From a bacterium F11 (GTDB lineage: Bacteria; Elusimicrobiota; Elusimicrobia; F11), in contig MSYE01000182.1 in assembly GCA_002176905.1 (NCBI GenBank), positions 1 through 64,000 of the forward strand: a stretch of 64,000 nucleotides of DNA, read 5' to 3'. Within the stretch, counting starts at the first letter, position 1. Each line of letters opens with the position of its first letter. Below, in pieces: positions 56,531-64,000 of this stretch. The notes beneath the pieces were generated by a model, which saw only the letters and a list, made by a program, of their open reading frames with translations, did not search any database and was not told the DNA's origin. Made by a program: the position numbers and the translations under genes.

Positions 56531-57283
56531 TTACTTTACAGCGTAAACTGCCCACATGCTTTGTTTGTATTCGCCATATCCCCTGTTCTTTGCCTCTTCC
56601 TCTGGAAGGAAATACGAGGTTAAACAAGGGTCAATAATCGAAAATCCTTTCAGGAGCTGGTCAAACTCTGGGCGTGAATAAAAATGCGTTATCCCGATAT
56701 TTGTTAAATATATTTTTAACCCCCCCTCTTTGAGAACCAAGGTTCCGGGATCCTCTGGCAATTCATCTTTCTTTCTCTTTTGATAAACGGTATGCCCCAC
56801 ATCCAGCATATAACCAGCAAACAAACCCCCAGGTTTTAAAAGGCGCCGAATCTCACCAAAGGCTTTGGATCGTTCATCTTTATTTAAATGCTGGAATACA
56901 CAAGCCTCAAAGATACCATCAAAAGACTCATCTGGAAGAGGAACTTCGGTAGCGGAGGCCTCAATGAGATGATTCAGCTTATCCTGAAGCCCCAATTGAG
57001 TAAAGTTTTCCCGACACAATTTTAAGGTTACCGGCGAAATATCAACGCCAGACACTTTTATTCCTTTCTGAGCCAACCAAACCAGATTTGGACCAGCCCC
57101 AGATCCCATCTCCAAAAAATGCAACTTGTTATAATCTTTGGTTTCGTATCGTTTTCTCAAATAATAAGAAGCGTTTCTTACCAATGCCTCAACGGGCGAG
57201 GTATTAAAAGCCTGTATTTTTATTTGCTCTTCAAAGGACTCATCCCAATTCTGTTTTGCTGATTTTGTTGTACGGGTCACCAT
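56531..57283 (-). CDS. Class I SAM-dependent methyltransferase
   Basis: A 250-residue single-domain methyltransferase. Motif I is FLEMGSGAGPNLVWLAQ (~56-72), motif II VSGVDISPVTLKLC, motif IV DGIFEACVFQHL and motif V RLLKPGGLFAGYML, all in the expected order and spacing. The C-terminal region (TNIGITHFYSRPEFDQLL) is typical of enzymes acting on small molecules or sugars. Substrate unknown. It sits 18 nt after another methyltransferase, so two methylations of one glycan are plausible. Confidence 0.88.
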   Translation of the reverse strand: MVTRTTKSAKQNWDESFEEQIKIQAFNTSPVEALVRNASYYLRKRYETKDYNKLHFLEMGSGAGPNLVWLAQKGIKVSGVDISPVTLKLCRENFTQLGLQDKLNHLIEASATEVPLPDESFDGIFEACVFQHLNKDERSKAFGEIRRLLKPGGLFAGYMLDVGHTVYQKRKKDELPEDPGTLVLKEGGLKIYLTNIGITHFYSRPEFDQLLKGFSIIDPCLTSYFLPEEEAKNRGYGEYKQSMWAVYAVK

Positions 57284-57301
57284 AGTTATTTTCCCTCTCT
57301 A

Positions 57302-58129
57302 TTAATTTTTCACCAAAAATGATCGAAGCGTGTATTTGGTACTTGGTTCTTTTAGCGTTTCCAATTCCTTTACGGTTAACCCGGCTTGAGTAGCCAGGAT
57401 GCAAAGCGATGCGGAACTAAAAATGTGATGATGATCGATAAAGAATTCTTCCCGCCCATATCCCTCTTTTGATGCCCCTTCCCCATCCGGGAGTTCGAGA
57501 TAAATAAATCCACCCATGTTGAGATGCTCCATCGCCTTCTCCAAAAATACAATGGGCTCCCTCACATGCTCCAATACCTTATTGAAAGTGATCACATCAT
57601 ATTTTTCAAGCTTATCAACCGTCAGAAAGTCACCACAAACGGCTTTGATCCCCACCACTTCCTCTGCGTGCTTGGTTGCTCTCTGATCGGGATCAAGGGC
57701 CACGCAATTCCATCCTGCCAATTTTATTCGGTTTAAAAAAACACATAGTCCAGACCCCACATCCAGCACAGATGGCTTATCCGCCTTCTCTTGAAAGTGG
57801 GTGTCAGCAAACCGCAATATTCTATCAACGCGTCCCACATTATCAGATTTCTTCGGGTCCAAAGAATTAATCCGATTAAAGGCCTTAATTATCCCATCCT
57901 GACCATATGTCGAGTTGACATAGTCATCGGAGTACAACTGGCTCATATCCATGTCATGTTTTGAAAGAAAATGACCACAAGTCCCGCAACGCGTAATTTT
58001 TCTCTCATATTTATTTGATGAGCTAAATTTGAATTTGATCTCTCCGACAGGAGGCTCATGATACGTAAACATTAATTTTTGGTTCCCTGACCGACAGGGA
58101 CACTTTAATTCCTGACCGGTTTCAATCAT
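57302..58129 (-). CDS. SAM-dependent methyltransferase with N-terminal zinc-binding segment
   Basis: A 275-residue protein. The N-terminus holds four cysteines in two pairs (Cys10/Cys12 and Cys48/Cys51 in RCGTCGHF), a likely zinc site as in some sugar C-methyltransferases and class I enzymes of glycan loci. The Rossmann core has SVLDVGSGLCVFLNRI (~120), VALDPDQRATKHA and VITFNKVLEHVREPIVFLEK. ELPDGEGASKEGY and FFIDHHHIFSSASLCIL follow and are typical of polysaccharide-locus methyltransferases. Its ATG overlaps the stop of the small unknown gene upstream by 4 nt. Confidence 0.85.
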   Translation of the reverse strand: MIETGQELKCPCRSGNQKLMFTYHEPPVGEIKFKFSSSNKYERKITRCGTCGHFLSKHDMDMSQLYSDDYVNSTYGQDGIIKAFNRINSLDPKKSDNVGRVDRILRFADTHFQEKADKPSVLDVGSGLCVFLNRIKLAGWNCVALDPDQRATKHAEEVVGIKAVCGDFLTVDKLEKYDVITFNKVLEHVREPIVFLEKAMEHLNMGGFIYLELPDGEGASKEGYGREEFFIDHHHIFSSASLCILATQAGLTVKELETLKEPSTKYTLRSFLVKN

Positions 58130-58512
58130 ACGGTTTTCACGCCCTCCAATGACTCCAGTTTCTCTAACACTTTATCATTATCAAGCCAGCAAATAATCTT
58201 TAGATTTTCGTTCTTAATATAGGCATCAAACAATGGCTTCCTTTCATTCTCCACAAGAAAAATATAATACTTCCCATCAGGGCTTTTTATAAGAGCCGCA
58301 TGCAACCCAAATTTAAGGAGTCTTTGATTAAGAGATGGGGTTGCGTAATATCCCCAAGATTTCTTTACAACATCATACTCCGTTCCCGACTCTGTTGTGA
58401 AAGTAACCTGTTCATCCGAACCCAATTCCACTTTTCCACAATCATTTAAAGTTATCCTTCCGTCTTGTCCAACCCGAAAAGATCGGGGTGGTTCTTTTTG
58501 TGTAAATTTCAT
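58126..58512 (-). CDS. Small conserved-looking protein of unknown function
   Basis: I do not recognise this 128-residue protein. It is soluble, with no signal or membrane segment. The first ~50 residues look beta-rich (FRVGQDGRITLNDCGKVEL, VTFTTESGTEYDVV), followed by WGYYATPSLNQRLLKFGL and a C-terminal alpha/beta part (AALIKSPDGKYYIFLVE, LKIICWLDND). Both boundaries are tight: it lies 8 nt after the WbpG-type amidotransferase and overlaps a methyltransferase by 4 nt. Normal codon use and strict coupling argue it is real. It may be an accessory subunit of the amidotransferase or of the methyltransferase. Confidence 0.65.
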   Translation of the reverse strand: MKFTQKEPPRSFRVGQDGRITLNDCGKVELGSDEQVTFTTESGTEYDVVKKSWGYYATPSLNQRLLKFGLHAALIKSPDGKYYIFLVENERKPLFDAYIKNENLKIICWLDNDKVLEKLESLEGVKTV

Positions 58513-58519
58513 TTAAGTA

Positions 58520-59638
58520 TTACCTCCATTTCCAATCCTGAATTATAAAATCGGTTATCTTCCAAAGACCATTCTGCTTTTTCCATATATTTATATTTCG
58601 ATATTGTTCAGCGATATCAAAGAAATCCTTCTCTTTTATCTCCACGAATTCACAGAACTTCTTAATATCTTCATGAGGCGTATCATCTCCTCTTTCTCGA
58701 ATCATATCAATGGCTTTCTCACGGGTTATACGGTTGTTTCGAATTTCAATTGACAAATTATCGAATAACCGGGTAAATCCAAATTTGTACCACTTCAAAT
58801 AATGGTGGATCGAAATAAAATCATCGTCGATATCGGCGTAATTGTAAAGCCCCGTTCTGGGACCCTCTTCTCTGACTTTAAAACCCTTTTCCAAGGCCAC
58901 ACGCAAACTGATTTCCGGATCCCAGGGAAAGTAATAGCCCAAAAATATAGCGGAGAGAGGACCCTGATCCAATTCTTTTGGATCAGGGCCAAAATACGGC
59001 GTCAATTCCTTTTGGGTGAGCGAATCCGAGATCCAATCTTCGGCTGTTGTTCCATGTGTCACACCGAATTTACCAAGCCATTTGCTATCGAGTTTAAATC
59101 CTGTTTGTTCTTCTTCTTTTCCGCCATATTCAAAAGCGGTATTCTCCCCCCAAACCACCAAAGGAATTTCGTATTTCAAGGCAATTTTCAGTGGAATATT
59201 AAACAGGGCCATATGCATGGGAATGGCCGTGCTCCCGTATTTCTGTAGAGCTTGAAACATAAATTTTCTCTCAACCTTGGGATTAATTTGATAATCAATA
59301 TGATCAACACCTAATTGAATGAGATTCTCCAGGTTAAGATAACCCAATTTGGTTCGAGCAGGCGTTTTCCAGGTAACCGCCAATGGATTTAGCCCATATT
59401 CCAAGCACTTAACAACTTGCCAAGTGCTGTCTTTCCCGCCACTAACCGGAATCAAACAATCATATCCTTTGCTTTTTTTCTTCGCCCCCTGAACAATCTT
59501 CTGGAACGATTCCTCTCTTTTCTCCCATGGGATCTGTGGCTTTGTTTCTGAAGCCCGACAGGCGTTACAAACTCCCTTAGAATCAAATTCAATATTGGGT
59601 CTCGAGTCTGGGATGACACACCGGATGCAATACCTCAT
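58520..59638 (-). CDS. N-acetyl sugar amidotransferase (WbpG/PseA/LegG family)
   Basis: ATP-dependent enzyme that installs an amidino group on an N-acetyl sugar. A treble-clef zinc site is formed by Cys4, Cys7, Cys24 and Cys27 (YCIRC, CNAC). The PP-loop SGGKDS is at 66-71, and WGENTAFEYGGKEEE and GYYFPWDPEISLRV are family stretches. ATG 59638 is preferred over ATG 59647 because it overlaps the asnB stop in an ATGA with GAGGA 9 nt upstream (372 residues). Usual partners are HisH/HisF-like proteins that deliver ammonia; none is visible, and asnB takes that place in the operon. Confidence 0.9.
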   Translation of the reverse strand: MRYCIRCVIPDSRPNIEFDSKGVCNACRASETKPQIPWEKREESFQKIVQGAKKKSKGYDCLIPVSGGKDSTWQVVKCLEYGLNPLAVTWKTPARTKLGYLNLENLIQLGVDHIDYQINPKVERKFMFQALQKYGSTAIPMHMALFNIPLKIALKYEIPLVVWGENTAFEYGGKEEEQTGFKLDSKWLGKFGVTHGTTAEDWISDSLTQKELTPYFGPDPKELDQGPLSAIFLGYYFPWDPEISLRVALEKGFKVREEGPRTGLYNYADIDDDFISIHHYLKWYKFGFTRLFDNLSIEIRNNRITREKAIDMIRERGDDTPHEDIKKFCEFVEIKEKDFFDIAEQYRNINIWKKQNGLWKITDFIIQDWKWR

Positions 59639-61467
59639 ATTCGACATTCCTCAAGGAACAATTTTGATGACAAGAAATAAAATAGGAATTTGCTTTCACT
59701 ATTGGGCAGATCGGGCTTCTGCATCAACTTCTCAATCGATTCACGATTAACCAAATCGAATATTGGACTTTTATCCAACAGTTGTTCCCTAATGGTGCGA
59801 TCATTAACATCAAGGAAGGAATAAATTGGTGAATTAAATCCAACTTTCCTGGGACTATCCAACACCTTATCAGGAACAATCCCCCTCATGGCTTCTCTTA
59901 AGACGGCCTTTGCTCGTCCGTCCCTTATCAACAATCGACTCGGTATTTGAGAACAGAAATCAAATAAGCGACGATCAAGGAAGGGGGACCTGTTTTCAAT
60001 GGAATAAAACATTGAGTTCAGATCATCTTCATGCAAAATAACCGGAATGGCCTCATGAAACAATTCATTCATCATACGGTTCCTGAGCAAATCATCTGTG
60101 TATGAAGTCTCAGAAAAAGGTTGAAACCAATCTCTTTTTAGGTATTTTGAAAAATCACGTGCGTCCAAGTAGATATGATCCCTAAATTTGGCATCCTCAA
60201 TAAACAAATCCGGGTTCCTCAAAAACGGATTTCGAACGATGGGCTTAATGTTCTCCATCCAGGCTGCACGAGAAGATTGATGCAAGGCTTTGTCTTTTCT
60301 TACTTCATAAAGATAGGCCAGATGATGATCAAAATAGCCCGTAAAGAATTCATCGGCTGCCGAACCACTAATAGATATTTTGTATCCATGCTTGGCAATA
60401 CTCTCGATAAGAAGCCATTGTGTGAAATAGGTTATTGTGATAACAGGCGCATCATGCTGGCGGACAAGGGTTCTCATTTTGGGGAGGAAATCTTTTGTAT
60501 TAACAGGAATTGTTGTGTGGCGTATCTTTAATTCCGAGACAGAATGCTCGACCATTTCCCTCTCATCGTATCGAGGATCGGTGTTCACAATGGTAAATCC
60601 GTGAACATCATAATCAAAAACCCGCTTAGCAATACTGATGAGAGAATTGGAGTCCACCCCTCCGCTCATACAAAAAGCCAAGGGCACATCCGATCTCAAT
60701 CGCAACTTTACCGAATCAATAAGTTTTTCACGGGTCCCCTCCACGGCTTGTTCAAATGTCATCCCATCCTTTGGATTGTACTGAGGAATCCAATACTTCT
60801 TGTTAATTTCTTCCCCTTTTTCATTAAAGATGGCGTATGTGGCAGGATGCAATTCCCGCAGATTCCTATAAAATTTGTGATCTTCCTTATAAAGAGATTT
60901 ATATCCATTCACCAGATAACGAGAAATATGATCGAGGTTGAATTCCAAAGGTTTTCCAAGGAGACTCTGGATAAATTTTACTTCAGAACCAAAATACAGC
61001 CCTGTTTTATCCCGATAAATATAAAGTGGTTTCTCTCCAAACCTGTCTCTTGAAAAAGAAAGGGTTTCCTTTGCCTCATTATAGATGGCAAAAGCCCACA
61101 TTCCCTCAAGTTTATCGAGGACTTCCCATCCATTGACATCGATGGCTCTTAAAAGAACTTCGGTGTCCGATGAGGTTGAAAAAGAATGACCTTTTGCCTC
61201 CAGCTCTTTGCGAATTTCAAGGTAATTGTACAATTCGCCATTAAAAACCATCCAATTTGGACCAATCTTGGAGGGCTGATGAGAACGGGGATCCAGATCA
61301 ATAATGCTCAGGCGGGAATGAAGCAAATAGACGTTTTTTCCAGCTTTTGTTTTCCACTGACCAAAATCCGAATGATCGGGGCCTCTCCTTTTCATAAGAC
61401 CGAGACATTGTTCAATTTGACTCGGAGAGAGCGATCTCGTTCCAAAATATCCAGCTATTCCACACAT
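59635..61467 (-). CDS. asnB: Asparagine synthetase (glutamine-hydrolysing) family protein
   Basis: Full-length 610-residue enzyme. The glutaminase domain starts MCGIAGYFG with the catalytic Cys2 and contains RRGPDHSD, HSRLSIIDL and VFNGELYNYLEIR. The synthetase domain has the PP-loop SGGVDSNS (~270) and GSAADEFFTGYF. It therefore should make ammonia from glutamine and form an amide, with aspartate or another acid as acceptor. It overlaps the sugar amidotransferase gene by 4 nt and lies 1 nt before the NeuB-like gene, so an accessory role in glycan amidation is more likely than housekeeping asparagine synthesis. A second family member at 53260 lacks the cysteine. Confidence 0.92.
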   Translation of the reverse strand: MCGIAGYFGTRSLSPSQIEQCLGLMKRRGPDHSDFGQWKTKAGKNVYLLHSRLSIIDLDPRSHQPSKIGPNWMVFNGELYNYLEIRKELEAKGHSFSTSSDTEVLLRAIDVNGWEVLDKLEGMWAFAIYNEAKETLSFSRDRFGEKPLYIYRDKTGLYFGSEVKFIQSLLGKPLEFNLDHISRYLVNGYKSLYKEDHKFYRNLRELHPATYAIFNEKGEEINKKYWIPQYNPKDGMTFEQAVEGTREKLIDSVKLRLRSDVPLAFCMSGGVDSNSLISIAKRVFDYDVHGFTIVNTDPRYDEREMVEHSVSELKIRHTTIPVNTKDFLPKMRTLVRQHDAPVITITYFTQWLLIESIAKHGYKISISGSAADEFFTGYFDHHLAYLYEVRKDKALHQSSRAAWMENIKPIVRNPFLRNPDLFIEDAKFRDHIYLDARDFSKYLKRDWFQPFSETSYTDDLLRNRMMNELFHEAIPVILHEDDLNSMFYSIENRSPFLDRRLFDFCSQIPSRLLIRDGRAKAVLREAMRGIVPDKVLDSPRKVGFNSPIYSFLDVNDRTIREQLLDKSPIFDLVNRESIEKLMQKPDLPNSESKFLFYFLSSKLFLEECRI

Positions 61468-61468
61468 C

Positions 61469-62485
61469 TTATGCCCTCCCCCCTTTTTTAAAAGGGATAA
61501 GCTCTCCCTTCTTAATTGATTCTCTCACCTTTTGACCAATGATATCTGACACCTTCGTATAAGATGACTTCCCTTGCATTCGAATCCACATCAGGTCCTC
61601 TTTTCCAATCTTTTCGCCGGGCATCAAATCTCTTTTTGCGGCCAATCCTCTCCTAACAATATTTAATAAAGGTTTTTCACAGACTTGCACTTCTTTCATT
61701 CCTGAGCCCATCATCCGTGAAATCTTTCTAATGCTTTCTACCAGATGTTTCAATTCACCGGGATCTGCTGATAATTTGTGATCTCGAAATTCAGATTGGT
61801 TTTTATCAAGGGTGAAGTGTTTCTCAATGATACGGGCCCCCAGGGCCACCGATGCAAGAGATCCTTCAAAACCCAAAGTATGGTCGGAATATCCAATTGT
61901 ACAATCAAATGCTTGAATCATATGCGAAACGGCTTTGATATTGGCCTGAAGGTCTGGAACAGGATACGAACTCACACAATGCAAAAGAGCCAACTTTCTA
62001 TTTATTTCATTTTTGCTCCACACTTTCTTGATTCTGGCCATTAATTTCCGACATTCTTGTATACCAATCAGTCCCGTTGAGACGATTGTTGGCCTCTTTG
62101 TCTTAAGTACATAATCAATGAGAGGAGTAAAATTGTTATCACTTGAAGCGATTTTAAACGCCGATACGATCCCATTAAGAAAATGAGCACTCTCCATATC
62201 AAGAGGGGTGGAGATAAAATGGATTCCCTCTCCTTTTGCGATTTCGCTCAGCTTTTCAAACTCATCATATGCCAATTCAAATCGTTTTAGCTGTTGAAAT
62301 CGTTTTTCATCACAAAGACCCACAAATTGTTCCGTCTTAAAAGTTTGAAATTTGACAGCATCAACACCGCACTCAGCAGCCCTTTTTACCATCTCCACGG
62401 CCTTCGAAAAGTCGCCCTCATGGTTATTTCCCACCTCAGCAACAACAAAAATGCCTTTATCGGTATCGAATTGGCCTATTTTCAT
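61469..62485 (-). CDS. N-acetylneuraminate synthase family protein (NeuB/LegI/PseI-like)
   Basis: Condenses phosphoenolpyruvate with a six-carbon N-acyl sugar to make a nonulosonic acid. The 338-residue protein has the TIM-barrel opening VVAEVGNNHEGD (14-25), AVKFQTFKTEQF and IGYSDHTLGFEG, with metal-binding histidines. Residues ~275-335 form the C-terminal SAF antifreeze-like domain (RRGLAAKRDLMPGEKIG). The family includes sialic, legionaminic and pseudaminic acid synthases, and I cannot choose among them. The CMP-transferase and the epimerase for a full pathway are not in view, but a UDP-sugar epimerase-like gene and a GNAT gene follow on the right. Confidence 0.88.
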   Translation of the reverse strand: MKIGQFDTDKGIFVVAEVGNNHEGDFSKAVEMVKRAAECGVDAVKFQTFKTEQFVGLCDEKRFQQLKRFELAYDEFEKLSEIAKGEGIHFISTPLDMESAHFLNGIVSAFKIASSDNNFTPLIDYVLKTKRPTIVSTGLIGIQECRKLMARIKKVWSKNEINRKLALLHCVSSYPVPDLQANIKAVSHMIQAFDCTIGYSDHTLGFEGSLASVALGARIIEKHFTLDKNQSEFRDHKLSADPGELKHLVESIRKISRMMGSGMKEVQVCEKPLLNIVRRGLAAKRDLMPGEKIGKEDLMWIRMQGKSSYTKVSDIIGQKVRESIKKGELIPFKKGGRA

Positions 62486-62519
62486 GTTTTTTTCTCAATT
62501 GCCATTGAATTCGTAAATA

Positions 62520-63269
62520 TCAGAAATGCCCGTGCAAAACATATTGGGTTCCAATTAACCGAAATCCGCATTTCTCATACAATCGAACAGAAGGAATATT
62601 AACAGCCTGTGTTCCAACTTGAAACAAAGCTTTTTTGCTCTTAAAAGACTTCATGAAACCATAAATTAAAGATAGCCCGACCCCTTTCCCCTTGGCTTTG
62701 TTCGTTGTGGCAATGAGGTCAATGATATTGACTTCCTTTCTCCCTTTGCCTTTCTTTAAGGACAACAAAAAACCAAGTATTCTCCCCTTTTTTTCTGCAA
62801 CGAAGAGGGCGTTTCCCCTCTTACCCGAATAAAAATTATCAACCCATTTCATTTTGATCTTATTGGCTATTTCCTTTGAAATAAGAGGATCAGAGTGAAA
62901 CCGCGAATACCGAAAAGACGTTTTTGCAATTCTCAAAACATCTGCGCGGTCTTTCTCACTGGTCTGGCGAATCACCATGCTTCCCTTAGAGGTTCCCTTC
63001 ACGACTGAACCAATCCGCTGGAAAGTGAGACCAACATCAACAACATAAAATCCCATCGTGGTCAGTGTCTTCAAAAGAGAAGTCTCATTTGAATGGATTT
63101 TCACATAGAAGAAGGAGGGCCGGGACAAACGCTTTAAATGCTTTTTCTGGAGAGAAACTTTACGACTTATGGATCTGGGAAAATCAAGCCGAAACACGTT
63201 TTTCCCAATAATGTTTCCCAGCCAGGGGTCCGGATGAGATTGGGCCGATCCCTTAAGAAGTGGCAACAT
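62520..63269 (-). CDS. GNAT acyltransferase, WecD-like
   Basis: A 249-residue acetyltransferase with the GNAT core: FVAEKKGRILGFLLSL (~150-165), the acetyl-CoA loop TTNKAKGKGVGLSLIYG (~190-206) and a C-terminal VRLYEKCGFRLIGTQYVLH. The segment FRYSRFHSDPLISKEIANKI (~122-141) and the two-part architecture resemble WecD, which N-acetylates dTDP-4-amino-4,6-dideoxygalactose. It thus probably acylates an amino group on a nucleotide sugar. Its ATG falls 17 nt inside the end of the epimerase gene. Confidence 0.8.
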   Translation of the reverse strand: MLPLLKGSAQSHPDPWLGNIIGKNVFRLDFPRSISRKVSLQKKHLKRLSRPSFFYVKIHSNETSLLKTLTTMGFYVVDVGLTFQRIGSVVKGTSKGSMVIRQTSEKDRADVLRIAKTSFRYSRFHSDPLISKEIANKIKMKWVDNFYSGKRGNALFVAEKKGRILGFLLSLKKGKGRKEVNIIDLIATTNKAKGKGVGLSLIYGFMKSFKSKKALFQVGTQAVNIPSVRLYEKCGFRLIGTQYVLHGHF

Positions 63270-64000
63270 GGGAACGTCTCCTATCCCTCATTCCCTTATA
63301 CCATTCAATATACTTTGGTATACCCTTCTCAATGGGATATTCTGGTTTATATCCCAATAACTTTTCTGCCTTCTTGACGCTCAGTGTTCCTCTAAATGGC
63401 ATCAACTTATCACGAACCACGCTTTCTATTTTCAGATTGGGAAATTCTTTTTTAATCTCTCCCAGCAAATCTTTGACTGTTCGAGATTTTCCAAATGTCA
63501 AATTGAAGATATGATTTCGAGAAACCTCCTTTTCAATCACAAGAGAAATCCCCTGAACAAGGTCGTCTATATATGTAAAGTCGAGACGCTCACTCCCATC
63601 ACCATCCATTCTCAAGGGTTTGTTTTCAAAGGCATTTTCAATAAATATCTGTCCAACCCGACGGCTGACACAGCGTGGCCCATAAAGAGCGGATGGCCTA
63701 ATAATTGTATAAGGAAGATTGAAAACCTGGTTGTAGGCAATCACCATTTTCTCCCCGGCTTCTTTTAATGCTCCGTATATTCCGATGGGTTTAAGGATTT
63801 CTTCCTCTGTCACCTCGGGAACCTCAAAGTTTCCATACACCATACTGGAAGAAAAATAAATAAAATGCTCCACCCGATCTCGACTGCAATCCAAGGCGTT
63901 TTCCAGGGTCCGCAAACTATGATCAAAAGTACTATAAGGATCTTTGTTGGATCGTCCCGCATGGGCCACGGCAGCAAGATGAATCACGGTTTGGGGTTGT
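63253..64000 (-). CDS. NAD-dependent epimerase/dehydratase, cut by the right edge
   Basis: The C-terminal ~249 codons of an extended short-chain dehydrogenase; the N-terminus with the NAD loop lies beyond 64000. VIHLAAVAHAGRSN, IYFSSSMVYG and IYGALKEAGEK hold the catalytic Ser, Tyr and Lys (Y-G-A-L-K), and RPSALYGPR is the usual nucleotide-sugar segment. RLDFTYIDDLVQGI and LLGYKPEYPIEKG are also standard. It belongs to the UDP-glucose 4-epimerase/UDP-glucuronate epimerase group, but its product cannot be told. It ends within the GNAT gene. Confidence 0.88.
   Translation of the reverse strand, partial: QPQTVIHLAAVAHAGRSNKDPYSTFDHSLRTLENALDCSRDRVEHFIYFSSSMVYGNFEVPEVTEEEILKPIGIYGALKEAGEKMVIAYNQVFNLPYTIIRPSALYGPRCVSRRVGQIFIENAFENKPLRMDGDGSERLDFTYIDDLVQGISLVIEKEVSRNHIFNLTFGKSRTVKDLLGEIKKEFPNLKIESVVRDKLMPFRGTLSVKKAEKLLGYKPEYPIEKGIPKYIEWYKGMRDRRRSHVATS

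Overview
The window reads as a stretch of chromosome from a diderm, lipopolysaccharide-making bacterium. It encodes LptF and LptG (LPS export), KdsD (the entry step to Kdo), a polyprenyl-phosphate sugar transferase, a Wzx-type flippase and outer-membrane-type proteins. The DNA is AT-leaning, and GTG and TTG starts are common. A protein resembling SprA, the channel of the Bacteroidota type 9 secretion system, together with a short-type AhcY and several poorly known families, points to an uncultivated lineage outside the well-studied Proteobacteria. I cannot name the phylum from the sequence alone.

Layout. (1) 1-7651: the start of a SprA-like giant surface protein (minus), the divergent pair lptF-lptG (plus), then a PorV/FadL-like barrel and a TPR lipoprotein (minus). 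(2) 7794-10291: ahcY and metK, the S-adenosylmethionine cycle. (3) 10393-30365: a long minus-strand surface-polysaccharide locus holding nucleotide-sugar enzymes, a phosphoglycosyl transferase, five glycosyltransferases, a flippase, two O-antigen polymerase/ligase-like proteins, PdxA, KdsD, and GDP-mannose/GDP-fucose enzymes including two adjacent Gmd paralogues. (4) 30442-38855: a frameshifted lipoprotein phosphodiesterase (minus), then a plus-strand run of a small YVDPG membrane protein, a membrane sulfatase/phosphatase-fold protein, DUF4956, CotH fused to a beta-helix, and a VTC-domain protein. (5) 38922-43259: a methyltransferase that seems to need an ATT start, a YafK-like L,D-transpeptidase, a second small YIDPG membrane protein, and CysN/CysD for sulfate activation. 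(6) 43265-64000: a second glycan locus with rhamnose and uronate enzymes, a tightly overlapping acyl-activation module (aldolase, AMP ligase, VOC protein, cyclase, acyl carrier protein, AAC(3)-fold transferase, methyltransferase, aminopeptidase), two asparagine-synthase-like enzymes, a WbpG-type sugar amidotransferase, a NeuB-type synthase, a WecD-like acyltransferase and an epimerase cut by the right edge.

Together the window encodes the synthesis, decoration and export of one or more elaborate surface glycans. The most unusual points are the coupled acyl-activation module at 46789-53232, the SprA-like protein, two genes broken by a single extra G in long G tracts (an 8-G tract at 30602-30609 and a 10-G tract at 51785-51794), and a methyltransferase with no canonical start codon upstream of its conserved N-terminus. 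No rRNA, tRNA, CRISPR array, insertion sequence or prophage was seen, and no gene-free stretch exceeds about 225 bases.
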